In this document: piece after piece, positions 34,307 through 43,366 of the stretch
Layout: each line of letters opens with the position of its first letter
Position numbering within the stretch: the first letter of the stretch is position 1
Source of the DNA: Gluconobacter vitians
GTDB lineage: Bacteria > Pseudomonadota > Alphaproteobacteria > Acetobacterales > Acetobacteraceae
DNA length: 64,000 nucleotides
NCBI RefSeq assembly: GCF_015244565.1
Contig: NZ_JABCQG010000002.1
Coordinates: forward strand, 124,001 to 188,000
Direction of reading: 5' to 3'
Program-made: the position numbers and the translations under genes
Notes under the pieces: model-generated
What the model saw: only the letters and a program-made list of their open reading frames with translations
Told to the model about the DNA's origin: nothing
Databases searched by the model: none

Positions 34307-35698
34307 TCATTTCGGGAGGCTGAGCAGAACGCCCAGACCTCCCAGAGGGCTGTCCATCAGACGGATGGAGCCGCCATGGGCGTGAATGATGTCACGGACG
34401 ATCGTCAGTCCCAGCCCCCCCTTGCCATCCTGACTGCCGCTTGCGGCATTGAGTTCCGAAATCGCGGCGCGTCGGCTTGCCGACAGACCGGGCCCGTTAT
34501 CTTCAACCGCAATTTCGATATTCCGCTCACCCTCACGCAGGGAAAAGCGCATGGCCCCTCCATGCCGCCGGGCATTTTCCGCCAGATTCGTCAGAACGCG
34601 GCGCAAGGCATCCGGGCGAACGACCGCTTCCACACCCTCGCGCCCCTCAACGCCAAGAACCTGCCCCCCTGCCCGCACAGTGGCGGCAGCAACATCATCC
34701 AGCATCCCTCTGAGATCGATCGCAACCGGCTCCTCCGCCCCTTCTCCACGGGCAAATGACAGATAGCTTCCAATCAGGCGCTCCATGTCCTCAATGTCTG
34801 TCACCATGTCAGACAGGTCCGGCTTAAGTGCTTCGGCGCGAATCAGACCCGTGGTCGGGATCATGGCAACTGTCAGGCGCAACCGGGTCAGAGGTGTGCG
34901 CAGATCATGCGAAACACCGGCCAGAACAGCGGTTCTCTGCGCGACAAAGCGGTTGACGCGCGCCTGCATGCGATTGAAGGCAATGGCAGCCTGACGGACC
35001 TCACGGGCGCCCTGTGGACGGATGGGCCCCTGATCCCGCCCCATGCCAAACAGTTCGGCGGCATGACCAAGACGACGGATCGCGCGGACCTGATTGCGCA
35101 TGAACAGACCGGCAATCAGGAACAGCAGGATGGAACTGCTTACCGCCCAGACAACGAACAGCCAGATTGGCCCGATATTCAGGCGCTTGACCGGCACCAT
35201 GACCACCAGCACACCATCGGGAAGCTGGATGGAAGCGCGCACGGTCTGGGGATCTTCAGACCAGTCCACATCATAGGGACGACCAAGGTTCTGCCGGATG
35301 GAACGAGCGAAGTCATCGTCCATCGGTCCCAGCACATGATTGGTGCCCTGTCGAGTCAGCCTTTCACCAGCGTGAAATGAAAAGCCCAGCTGCGTGCGGG
35401 ATGCCGCGTCCTGAAGAGTAAGCGCACGTTCAGCCTCGGACGACGTATGCTCGATCATGGCCATGACCAGCGAGACTTCACCCGTAACGCCGTCTGAAAG
35501 GCGTCGGGACACCACGTTCAGATAGGTGCCGTAGAACAGACCCAGCGCAATGGCCTGCGTCACGAGCAGCGGAATGAGGACGATCAGCATGGACCGCCCC
35601 ATCAGGGAACGCGGCAGAATACGCCTCAGGGGGCGATCCAGCTTCTGCCAGGCGTCGTCCCGCTCGATCGCCGGATCAGCGTCCCGGTTTGAGAACAT
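34307..35698 (-). CDS. Sensor histidine kinase (EnvZ-like)
   Basis: A 463-aa membrane kinase. Two membrane helices (about residues 35-57 and 175-200) flank a periplasmic sensor of about 115 residues, followed by HAMP, the dimerisation/phosphoacceptor domain with the H-box VSHDLRTPLTRLR, and the ATPase domain with NLAENARRHGG, DNGPGLSA and GGLGLTIV. The architecture is that of EnvZ. ATG 35698 overlaps the response-regulator stop by 23 nt. The open frame continues upstream to 35836 inside the regulator, which is unlikely to be used. Last gene of def-marR-regulator-kinase. Confidence 0.94.
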   Translation of the reverse strand: MFSNRDADPAIERDDAWQKLDRPLRRILPRSLMGRSMLIVLIPLLVTQAIALGLFYGTYLNVVSRRLSDGVTGEVSLVMAMIEHTSSEAERALTLQDAASRTQLGFSFHAGERLTRQGTNHVLGPMDDDFARSIRQNLGRPYDVDWSEDPQTVRASIQLPDGVLVVMVPVKRLNIGPIWLFVVWAVSSSILLFLIAGLFMRNQVRAIRRLGHAAELFGMGRDQGPIRPQGAREVRQAAIAFNRMQARVNRFVAQRTAVLAGVSHDLRTPLTRLRLTVAMIPTTGLIRAEALKPDLSDMVTDIEDMERLIGSYLSFARGEGAEEPVAIDLRGMLDDVAAATVRAGGQVLGVEGREGVEAVVRPDALRRVLTNLAENARRHGGAMRFSLREGERNIEIAVEDNGPGLSASRRAAISELNAASGSQDGKGGLGLTIVRDIIHAHGGSIRLMDSPLGGLGVLLSLPK

Positions 35699-36374
35699 AG
35701 CCCTTCCCGCGCACGGTATGGAGAAAACGGGGCTCCTTGGGGTCAGGCTCGATACGACGGCGCAGGCGGGTGACCTGAACATCAACCGCCCGCTCGCCGA
35801 TCTCATCCATTTCAAGGGCTCTAGCGATGGCTTCACGGGAGAGAACCGTCCCGGGCTGAGCCGTCAGAACACCCAGCAGGGCCGCTTCACCACCCGTCAG
35901 ATGTACCGGACCATGAGGGCCGCTGAGCAGCCCACGCTTGACGTCAAATTCCAGCTCTCCCAGCCGCAGCATATCAGGCACTTCATCAACGACCGGCAAA
36001 GCAGGTACGACACGGCGCAGATGGGCGCGCAGGCGAAGCAGCAGTTCCCGCGGCTCGAAGGGCTTGCCCAGATAGTCATCTGCACCGGCTTCCAGTCCAC
36101 CGATCCGGTCCGCAGGCTCCCCACGCGCCGTCAGAAGCAAGATGGGAAGCGACAGCCCGTCTTTCCGAAGACTGTTTGTCAGGGACAGACCGTCTTCGCC
36201 GGGCATCGTGACATCCAGAACAAGCGCATCGGGCTGGATGCGCTCGAGAACCTGACGTGCCGCCAGAGCATCAAGGGCCGTGCTGACACGATAGCCGTTC
36301 TCAGAAAGGTAGCGCTGAAGCAGCCGCAGGAGGCGCGGATCATCATCGACGACAAGAATATGTTCGTCGCTCAT
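35676..36374 (-). CDS. OmpR/PhoB-family response regulator
   Basis: 232 aa. The receiver domain has the acidic pocket VVDDDP, phosphoacceptor D54 (VLDVTMPGEDG) and the lysine of YLGKPFEP. The C-terminal winged helix contains REAIARALEMDEIGERAVDVQVTRLRRRIEPDP. Partner of the downstream kinase, which it overlaps by 23 nt. Its start overlaps the marR-like stop by 4 nt. A MarR-type gene directly before an OmpR-type gene is the arrangement of petP-petR in Rhodobacter; whether function is shared is unknown. Confidence 0.95.
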   Translation of the reverse strand: MSDEHILVVDDDPRLLRLLQRYLSENGYRVSTALDALAARQVLERIQPDALVLDVTMPGEDGLSLTNSLRKDGLSLPILLLTARGEPADRIGGLEAGADDYLGKPFEPRELLLRLRAHLRRVVPALPVVDEVPDMLRLGELEFDVKRGLLSGPHGPVHLTGGEAALLGVLTAQPGTVLSREAIARALEMDEIGERAVDVQVTRLRRRIEPDPKEPRFLHTVRGKGYVLKPGR

Positions 36375-36859
36375 CGTGCAGGGCTTTCAGTTGGAACCTG
36401 AAGAGGGGCGAGGACACGGCGGAAGCCTTCAACAGCCGTCATTCCGGCTTCACGATAGGCCCGGGTCATGACCTCGCGGATCATGAGAAACAGTTCACGC
36501 TCAAGCGCTTCTCCAGCTTCCGTCAGCCGCAGGGGACGTTTGCGCCGGTCGTGACGGTCCTCTTCCTGTACAAGCAGTCTGCGCTCCCGCAGATCACCCA
36601 GAGCCCGCCCGAGCGACTGCTTGGTAATGCCGAGACTGTTCAGGAGCGCACCAGGCGTAATTCCCGGATGGGCAGCCGTCAGGAAAAGAATGCGATGATG
36701 GGCCGGCCCCAACCCCTTTTCGCGCAGCAGCGTCTCGCAGTCGGCATTCAGCGTCCGCCAGGCCAGCATCATGGCTTCATAGGACTGCCGGATCCGGTCT
36801 TCACGCAGGTAAAGATGCGCCGTCGCGGAGGATGGCGCTTCCATAAGTCGGGAGGTCAC
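36371..36859 (-). CDS. MarR-family transcriptional regulator (PetP-like position)
   Basis: 162 aa with a winged HTH: HHRILFLTAAHPGITPGALLNSLGITKQSLGRALGDLRERRLL, then a wing (DRHDRRKRPLRLTEAG). Start is GTG 36859, overlapping the def stop (GTGA); ATG 36844 is an alternative. It overlaps the response-regulator gene by 4 nt. The pairing with an OmpR-type regulator suggests it modulates the same pathway as the two-component system. The ligand is unknown. Confidence 0.92.
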   Translation of the reverse strand: MTSRLMEAPSSATAHLYLREDRIRQSYEAMMLAWRTLNADCETLLREKGLGPAHHRILFLTAAHPGITPGALLNSLGITKQSLGRALGDLRERRLLVQEEDRHDRRKRPLRLTEAGEALERELFLMIREVMTRAYREAGMTAVEGFRRVLAPLQVPTESPAR

Positions 36860-37368
36860 CGGAAAATTTCCTCCACATATCCGAAGCGGTTAAAATCGGT
36901 AATACGCTGCGGATAGAGAATGCCGTTCAGATGATCGTTTTCGTGCTGGAGGACATTGGCATGAAAACCCGTAGCCTCGCCTTCGACCACGTCACCATTT
37001 TCGTCCAGCCCCGAGTAACGCACACGGGCGTAGCGCGGCACATCAGCGCGCAAACCCGGAATCGACAGGCATCCCTCGCTGCAGATGATCATCTCGTCAC
37101 CGACAGGCGTGATTTCCGGATTGATGAGAACGCGGGGCAGCAATGCGTCTTCAGGATTCGCCACACGGTTCGTCGGAACGTGATAAACGAAAAGCCTCAG
37201 AAGCTGGTGAACCTGCGGAGCCGCCAGTCCCGCACCGCGCGCATCCGCCATCGTTTCCATCATATCCGCGATGAGAGACTGGATTTCCGGGGCTTTCGGG
37301 TCAGAAACAGCCTGTGCCACCTGATGCAGGACGGGGTTACCCATGCGGGCGATCTTGAGCAGGGCCAT
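36856..37368 (-). CDS. def: Peptide deformylase
   Basis: Metalloenzyme that removes the N-formyl group from new proteins. The three signatures are present: GAGLAAPQV, EGCLSIPG with C100, and QHENDHLNG with H142, E143 and H146. Length 170 aa. Asn replaces the usual hydrophobic residue in HExDH, which does not affect metal ligands. First gene of an overlapping four-gene set with marR, a response regulator and a kinase; fmt is not adjacent. Confidence 0.95.
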   Translation of the reverse strand: MALLKIARMGNPVLHQVAQAVSDPKAPEIQSLIADMMETMADARGAGLAAPQVHQLLRLFVYHVPTNRVANPEDALLPRVLINPEITPVGDEMIICSEGCLSIPGLRADVPRYARVRYSGLDENGDVVEGEATGFHANVLQHENDHLNGILYPQRITDFNRFGYVEEIFR

Positions 37369-37556
37369 GAAATTGTCTGTCCTTCGAAAGAGGGTGGCAT
37401 CCGGTCAGCCCAGAGTGCGCGTTGGGAAGAATCCATTCAAGCGCGGCTGAATGAATTGCGTTCCCGGCGGAAGGTGTGTTAAGGGCACCATCCTTAGTTG
37501 GAATGCCATATCACGGGTGGCGCTGAAGAGCGGGCCCATAAGGAGTTGACGGCACC

Positions 37557-37760
37557 GTGCAGGTTCTCGTTCGTGACAACAATGTTGACCAGGCGCTTAA
37601 GGCGCTCAAGAAGAAGATGCAGCGCGAAGGCGTGTTTCGTGAGATGAAGCTGCGTCGCCACTTCGAAAAGCCCTCCGAGAAGCGCGCCCGCGAAGCAGCT
37701 GAAGCTGTTCGTCGCGCCCGCAAGATGGAGCGTAAGCGTCTGGAGCGTGAAGGCTTCTAA
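37557..37760 (+). CDS. rpsU: 30S ribosomal protein S21
   Basis: 67 aa, highly basic: [20 protein letters not shown], then [29 protein letters not shown]. Start is GTG 37557 with an AAGGAG site at 37540-37545. It stands alone, divergent from def, and ends at a strong terminator. Confidence 0.97.
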
Positions 37761-37781
37761 GTCTTCCCGTCATCCGAACGG

Positions 37782-37818
37782 AAAAAAGGCCGCGTCCTCA
37801 GGGATAGCGGCTTTTTTT
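37782..37818. terminator. Bidirectional terminator between rpsU and the prolyl oligopeptidase gene
   Basis: A run of six A residues, GGCCGC, a 13-nt loop, GCGGC and seven T residues, so both strands end in a U tract. It serves rpsU on the plus strand and probably also the convergent gene ending at 37876. Confidence 0.85.
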
Positions 37819-37875
37819 GTGTCCGGTTTTGTGACTGCTCCCTGCCCGCGTCAAGCAGACAGGGAATGGATAGCC

Positions 37876-39993
37876 TCAAGGCGCATCCATCAGTTTGCGG
37901 CTGAGATAGATCGCCTCAAGAGCGCGCTCATGTGCGACTTCCACAGCGTTGACCGTACCGGCATGGCCACCTTCCACATCTTCATAATACAGGAAGGGCA
38001 GATGCAGGCTCTCCAGCCGCGCTGCGAACCGCCGGGCATGGATCGGACCGACCCGGTCATCCCGTGTCGATGTGAAGATGAACGGCTCCGGATAGGACAC
38101 ACCGACTTTCAGGTTCTGCAGAGGCGACATCTTTTCCCAGAAAGCACGCGGCCCCGGATCCGAGATGCTGCCATATTCCGCGGCCCACGAGGCACCAGCC
38201 GCCATCTGCTCGTAGTTCATCATATCCAGAAGCGGCACACCGATGATCGCTGCATTCCACAGATCCGGATGCTGGGTGAACTCCACGCCCGCCAGCAGCC
38301 CGCCATTGGACCGACCGCGCAACCCCAGATTCCTGGGAGATGTAATATGCCGTGCCGTCAGATCACGCGCCACGGCGGCAAAGTCGTCATACGCCTTCTG
38401 CCGCCCTTCCCGACGTGCAACCTCGTGCCATGCAGGACCAAACTCTCCGCCACCGCGGATATTGGCCATGACATACACGCCCCCCCGATCGAACCAGGTA
38501 ATCCCGAGGTCAGGGTGATAGACAGGCAGATAGGACAATCCAAAACCGCCATAGGCCGTCATCAGCGTGGGTCGGGCTCCATCCTTTTGCCAGTCCTTCG
38601 CATGAACAATGAAATATGGAATGGCCGTACCATCCGGACTGGTCGCGAACATCTGCTCCACGACCAGACCAGACGCATCAAACAGATCCGGCTGACGATA
38701 TAAAAGTTGTGTGCTCTGCGATGCCGTATCCAGTCCCCACAGCTGGGGCGGCTGAATGAACCCTTCAAGCTGCAGGTAAGCCTGCGAGAGCTTCGGATCA
38801 GACGAGACAATTTCTGCTGCCATATTGCGCGGCAACGCAATGGAACGAGAGGTCCAGCCGTTCTTTGCCTCATGGCGGAAAAGCTTCAGAACAGGCTGGA
38901 CGTTATCGTACAGAACAACAACCAGACCATTTCTGGTCACGGCGAGCGCGTTCCCCATCCCGTCTCCAATGGTCTGGCGGGATGTAGGTGACAGGATAAG
39001 CTCCGGGGCCGCCAATCTTTTCAGGTCCAGAGCAACAATGCTGTCCGCATGAAACGTCTGGCTGGGCAGCACCCAATCCTGCAGCAGGTGAAAGACCAGC
39101 TGGCCATTCAGATAAGACAGGCTGTCATATTTTTCAGGAAGCGACAGCCGGGTCAGCTGATGTGTCTTCGGACTGAGGGCACTGAGTTCCGTATGAAAGA
39201 AATCCCGGTGACGGCTGATGAGAAAAAGCTGCTGTCCCTTTTCATCACGCAGAGTTTCCGGCGACACATCCATATCCGAAGTCTGCCCGCGATAGACTTC
39301 GGTAGCCTGAGCCAACGATTGTCCTCGGTGCAGCAATCGGACGGAATACGGATAGCCTGACTTGGTAAGCCCTGCGTCACCAGCCCCCCAGTCACGGGAA
39401 ACGAGAAGGGTATCAACATCAACCCATGTGACGGTCTGTTTGCCAGAAGGAAGAACAAAACCATTCTTTACGAAAGCACCCTTCTGCGTGTCGTATTCCC
39501 GGACCACATGCGCGTCTTCACCCGCCCGGGACAGGGACATGAGACAGAAACGCTCCTCCGGAACAAGACAATCCAGACCTTCCATGACCCAGTTTTCATG
39601 TTCCGTCCGAGCCAGGGCATCGAGATCGAAACGCGTCTTCCAATCCGGGTGACCTGAATTGTAAGACGCGGTCGAAGCACTGCGCCATATCCCGCGGACA
39701 TGGACATCATCCTGCCAGAAGTTCCAGATTTCCCCTCCCTGCTGGTGCGGTACGGCAAGACGCGCCGGGGACTGCTCTGCGGTCAGGATTTTCTGGTAGA
39801 GAGGCCTGTAGCGCGGATCTGAAGCAAGCATTGCTTCAGTATGAGCATTCTGTGCCCTGACCCACTGCAGGGCTTTGGCGCCGTCCGTCTGGCTTAACTC
39901 GGCTGGAGACGGCAGAGAGGATGTGCCTGCATAAGCCGCCAGAGGCAGGATGGAGAGAGACAGGCACAGCGCTCTCGCAAGAACAGGAAACAT
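37876..39993 (-). CDS. Secreted prolyl oligopeptidase (family S9A)
   Basis: A 705-aa exported peptidase that cleaves short peptides after proline. The signal peptide ends near AAYAG (residue 22). After an N-terminal beta-propeller (about 80-440) comes the alpha/beta-hydrolase domain with GRSNGG (S562), STRDDRVGP (catalytic Asp at 645/646) and EGGHAG (H677). The first Gly of the usual GGSNGG is Arg, which is also seen in relatives. It lies 52 nt downstream of motA on the same strand, but nothing links it to motility. Confidence 0.93.
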   Translation of the reverse strand: MFPVLARALCLSLSILPLAAYAGTSSLPSPAELSQTDGAKALQWVRAQNAHTEAMLASDPRYRPLYQKILTAEQSPARLAVPHQQGGEIWNFWQDDVHVRGIWRSASTASYNSGHPDWKTRFDLDALARTEHENWVMEGLDCLVPEERFCLMSLSRAGEDAHVVREYDTQKGAFVKNGFVLPSGKQTVTWVDVDTLLVSRDWGAGDAGLTKSGYPYSVRLLHRGQSLAQATEVYRGQTSDMDVSPETLRDEKGQQLFLISRHRDFFHTELSALSPKTHQLTRLSLPEKYDSLSYLNGQLVFHLLQDWVLPSQTFHADSIVALDLKRLAAPELILSPTSRQTIGDGMGNALAVTRNGLVVVLYDNVQPVLKLFRHEAKNGWTSRSIALPRNMAAEIVSSDPKLSQAYLQLEGFIQPPQLWGLDTASQSTQLLYRQPDLFDASGLVVEQMFATSPDGTAIPYFIVHAKDWQKDGARPTLMTAYGGFGLSYLPVYHPDLGITWFDRGGVYVMANIRGGGEFGPAWHEVARREGRQKAYDDFAAVARDLTARHITSPRNLGLRGRSNGGLLAGVEFTQHPDLWNAAIIGVPLLDMMNYEQMAAGASWAAEYGSISDPGPRAFWEKMSPLQNLKVGVSYPEPFIFTSTRDDRVGPIHARRFAARLESLHLPFLYYEDVEGGHAGTVNAVEVAHERALEAIYLSRKLMDAP

Positions 39994-40045
39994 GAAGACC
40001 CTTTACGATACCGACAATATCGGCATCGTAAAGAACTCTGACATA

Positions 40046-40912
40046 TCAGGCCACAGCTGCTGCGCTGACGGCTTCCTCAACCTCCTGAAAGCTCGGCATC
40101 AGGTCGGAAGGAATGCTCTTCCGGCCGATTTCCACGCTGACCTGAGGTGCATTGCCCTGCAGATGCGCGACGATCACGGAGCGTACGAGATCAAGATAGG
40201 ACGCCTCTTCCTCGACAACCCCACCAAGCCGACTGGCGATTGGTGCTACAATTCCATAGGCCAGCAAAATACCGAGGAATGTTCCGACAAGCGCGCCTGC
40301 AATCATTTCACCCAGAATGATCGGGGGCTTGCTGATGGACGCCATGGTCTTGATCACGCCCAGCACCGCAGCCACGATCCCCAGAGCAGGTAGTGCATCG
40401 GAGACAGATTGAAGCGCGTGGGGAAGATGCATTTCCTCACGCATGTTCTTCTTGAGTTCATTCCCCATCACTTCATCCATCTGATACGGATCAGTGACAT
40501 TCATGCCTGCCATACGCAGATAATCGCAGATGAAGGAGCAGACATGAGGGTTGTCCCGGATTTTTGGAAAAGCACCGAAAACCGTACTGCCCTGCGGATC
40601 CTCGATATGGGATTCAAGCGCCATGAATCCCTTGGAAGATGCCAGTTTCGCGATATGGAATAGCAGGCTCAGGAGATCAACATAATCGGCCCGGCTGTAC
40701 TGGGACCCCTTCATGGCCTTCTTGACACCAGCCGGAAGATGCTTCACGGCCGCGATGGAATTGGCCATCAGGAAGGTTCCGACTGCAGCACCAAGAATGG
40801 TCAGCAGTTCGAAGGGCATGGAGGAGACAAGAGGACCGATGGCTCCCCCGGATGCCACGAACGATCCGAAAACACAGCCCAGAACAACAACCAGACCGAT
40901 AATAATGAACAT
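40046..40912 (-). CDS. motA: Flagellar motor stator protein MotA
   Basis: Proton-channel stator subunit in the inner membrane. The 288-aa chain has four membrane helices: two near the N-terminus (IIGLVVVLGCVFGSFVASG and ELLTILGAAVGTFLMANS) and two near 175-225, including the conserved prolines in DALPALGIVAAVLGVIKT and GTFLGILLAYGIVAP. The cytoplasmic loop between helices 2 and 3 carries charged residues that meet FliG. It is transcribed after motB, the reverse of the usual order, with a 26-nt gap. Confidence 0.95.
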   Translation of the reverse strand: MFIIIGLVVVLGCVFGSFVASGGAIGPLVSSMPFELLTILGAAVGTFLMANSIAAVKHLPAGVKKAMKGSQYSRADYVDLLSLLFHIAKLASSKGFMALESHIEDPQGSTVFGAFPKIRDNPHVCSFICDYLRMAGMNVTDPYQMDEVMGNELKKNMREEMHLPHALQSVSDALPALGIVAAVLGVIKTMASISKPPIILGEMIAGALVGTFLGILLAYGIVAPIASRLGGVVEEEASYLDLVRSVIVAHLQGNAPQVSVEIGRKSIPSDLMPSFQEVEEAVSAAAVA

Positions 40913-40938
40913 CCGAAAATTTCCTAACTGACTTGAAT

Positions 40939-41874
40939 TTATTGAGAAATATCGGGCGACAGCACCAGAACGATGCGGCGGTTCCGGGGGCTGAGCGGCT
41001 GGGCAGGATCAAACAGGTTTCTGTCAGCATATCCACTGACGGATTTCAGCCGTCCGTCAGGAAAACCACTCTGAACAACGAGATCCCGTACTGCGACAGC
41101 ACGCGCGCTCGACAGGCTCCAGTTACTGAGCTGTCCGGGGCGATAGGGCGTGGCATCGGTATATCCGGCAATGGACAGTTTGCCGGGCAGTTTTTCGAGA
41201 TAGGGTACAATAGCCTTGATCAGCTTTACCGCATGAGGGTCAGGCGCAGACTGCCCCATCGCGAACATCGGCAGATGGTCTGAATCCGCAATCTGAATGT
41301 GCAGTCCGTCGTCCCCAACCGTAACCGAGACCTGTGACCGTATATCCGCGAGTTCAGGCATATTACTGACGAGCGCCTGGATCTTTCTTGCTGCGGCAAT
41401 CCTGGCTTCCTGCGTGGCTTTTGCGGAAGCAGGAGCAACGGGAGGCTCACCCGGCTGGATCTGGTTGTCATGCAGCACGACAATCTGCGCCGTATGAACA
41501 CTGGGAGCCGTTGCGGGATCTGTCTTTTGCTGGGCTGTGGGGCCCTGGGGCAGTTTTCCGGCCTGGTCCTTTCCCGGCTTTACTGCAACAGGTTTCGTTT
41601 CCAGCGATACGGGTTCCGGTGCTGCGGGCAGAACATTATCCATTGGCGGTGGCATGTCTTTCCAGACCGCCATCGGATTGAAGAAATTGGCGATGCCCTT
41701 GCGCTGTTCTTCCGTGGTGGCGTTGATGAGCCACATGACCAGAAAGAACGCCATCATGGCCGTTACGAAATCGGCATAGGCGATTTTCCATGCGCCGCCG
41801 TGATGGCCACCTTCGACCACATCAAAACGCTTGATGATGATCTTTCGAGCTTCTTTGCCGTTCTGGTTGGACAT
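40939..41874 (-). CDS. motB: Flagellar motor stator protein MotB
   Basis: Stator subunit that anchors the motor to peptidoglycan. 311 aa. The single membrane helix contains the proton-carrying D35 in IAYADFVTAMMAFFLVMWL. A Pro/Ala/Gln-rich linker (about 75-160) precedes an OmpA-like peptidoglycan-binding domain (IAGYTDATPYRPGQLSNWSL and SPRNRRIVLVL). Its own ATG is at 41874. It is the first of the motB-motA pair and follows the ArnT-like gene by 49 nt. Confidence 0.96.
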   Translation of the reverse strand: MSNQNGKEARKIIIKRFDVVEGGHHGGAWKIAYADFVTAMMAFFLVMWLINATTEEQRKGIANFFNPMAVWKDMPPPMDNVLPAAPEPVSLETKPVAVKPGKDQAGKLPQGPTAQQKTDPATAPSVHTAQIVVLHDNQIQPGEPPVAPASAKATQEARIAAARKIQALVSNMPELADIRSQVSVTVGDDGLHIQIADSDHLPMFAMGQSAPDPHAVKLIKAIVPYLEKLPGKLSIAGYTDATPYRPGQLSNWSLSSARAVAVRDLVVQSGFPDGRLKSVSGYADRNLFDPAQPLSPRNRRIVLVLSPDISQ

Positions 41875-41923
41875 CCCGCCTCCTGAGTGATTTCAGTATG
41901 GCAGGCGAGTCTTAAGGAGAGGT

Positions 41924-43366
41924 TTAAGAACGCCCTGGAAGCTGCACGCCGGAAACGAAATCCGGCGAACTCATGGTGTAGCAGCGGATGGCCTGCCCCC
42001 GGACCTGCCGGCAAAGTGTGCCAGCTTTATCCGGCTGTGAACCGTGTCGCTGCTCTTCGATTTTCACCGCTTTTGCAGAAGTCTCGGCGGGAAGACGAAA
42101 AAGATGCCAGCGCGGATCAGTCCCCAGAACCGGCAGGATATCCTGCGTAAACGCCAGTCTGGCGGCCAGACCGTAGTCTTCAGCCGCGAGCGCCGTCGCG
42201 CCTTCTGCCTTGGCCTGCAAGGCAAGCTGACGGGAAAACTCGGCCCAGCCCCCCGTCAGGCGCAGTACCGGGTCCCGGTGCGGAATCAGATGCAGGGGTG
42301 AAAAAACGGCCTGAATGCAGACAATGAAAGTCAGGATCAGCCCGGTGATGACCGGCCAGCGGATGCGCCAGCCTGCTTCAAGTGCGGCAAGAGCAAGCAC
42401 CGGATAGATCACAGCGGGCCAGTTAGGCTGAACCCTGTCCCCGAACGCATGCGTGATGAACACGATCATCGGCACAAGCGCCAGCCATGCCAGAAGCCGG
42501 TTGCGTTTCAGACACCCCCAGAGCCCTGCTGCAAACAGCACAAAAATGAAAGGCGTGGCCAGGCCGATCTGTCCGCCCAGCAGTTCCCCAATGAACTGGA
42601 CGGCCCGCGCCGGATGCCAGTCCCCTGCCCGACCGCCCTGCCGCACAAAGCTGGCCCAGTGGTGATGCGCATTCCACAGGATAACAGGAGACATCGACGC
42701 GAAAAGCGCCGGAATTGCGAGCCATGGCCCAGGCTGTCGACGCAAACGGGACGTTGTAAGAACAGCCCCTCCCAGTCCAACGCCGATCAGGACAGCAGTG
42801 TATTTTGAGTCAAACGCCAGTCCCAGCAGAACACCTGTGCCAATCCACCATGGCAGAGCCTCACGTGACGTCTGATCGGGATCGATTGCGCGGCTCAGCG
42901 TGTAGAGAAACAGCGTGATGAAAAACAGCAGCGGCGTATCGGGCGTCATGGTGGCTGAACCTAGCCCCAGCATGAGCGTCGCATTCAGTACGAGCGCCGC
43001 TTTGAAACCGGATTGTGGCCATGGATGTGCCGGCAGCAATCGGCGGGCCGCATGATACAGCGCCCAGCTCCCCGGCAGAACCGAGAGCGGACCGAGCAGA
43101 CGCACACCCAGCGGCGTATTTCCCGCAATCCATGTGCCGGCGCGGATCCACAGCGCCACCATAAACGGATGATCCAGATAGCCTGACTGAAGATTACGGG
43201 ACCAGACCCAGTAATAGGCCTCATCTGGCGTCAGCGGAACACTGGCAGCAAGGACAAGCCGCACGACCGTCAGGACGCCGAGAAGTCCCCAGAACAGCCG
43301 GATTGAACGACCCGTTTCAGTATCAGTCACGGGTTCAGCGCCAGACGAGCGTCGAAGAGACCGCAT
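41924..43366 (-). CDS. ArnT/PMT-like glycosyltransferase (GT39/GT83 type, PMT_2 domain)
   Basis: A 480-aa polytopic membrane protein with about ten hydrophobic segments. The first periplasmic loop carries the catalytic acidic pair in PLTPDEAYYWVWSRNL, followed by GYLDHPFMVALWI, both typical of lipid-phosphate-sugar transferases. It probably transfers a sugar from a polyprenyl-phosphate donor made by the upstream enzyme to an envelope acceptor. Start ATG 43366 overlaps that gene by 32 nt; GTG 43330, which avoids the overlap, is also plausible. Confidence 0.87.
   Translation of the reverse strand: MRSLRRSSGAEPVTDTETGRSIRLFWGLLGVLTVVRLVLAASVPLTPDEAYYWVWSRNLQSGYLDHPFMVALWIRAGTWIAGNTPLGVRLLGPLSVLPGSWALYHAARRLLPAHPWPQSGFKAALVLNATLMLGLGSATMTPDTPLLFFITLFLYTLSRAIDPDQTSREALPWWIGTGVLLGLAFDSKYTAVLIGVGLGGAVLTTSRLRRQPGPWLAIPALFASMSPVILWNAHHHWASFVRQGGRAGDWHPARAVQFIGELLGGQIGLATPFIFVLFAAGLWGCLKRNRLLAWLALVPMIVFITHAFGDRVQPNWPAVIYPVLALAALEAGWRIRWPVITGLILTFIVCIQAVFSPLHLIPHRDPVLRLTGGWAEFSRQLALQAKAEGATALAAEDYGLAARLAFTQDILPVLGTDPRWHLFRLPAETSAKAVKIEEQRHGSQPDKAGTLCRQVRGQAIRCYTMSSPDFVSGVQLPGRS

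Noticed and set aside
37876-39993. Functional link between the prolyl oligopeptidase and the motor genes
   Set aside because: Only same-strand proximity supports it; no shared domain or known pathway.
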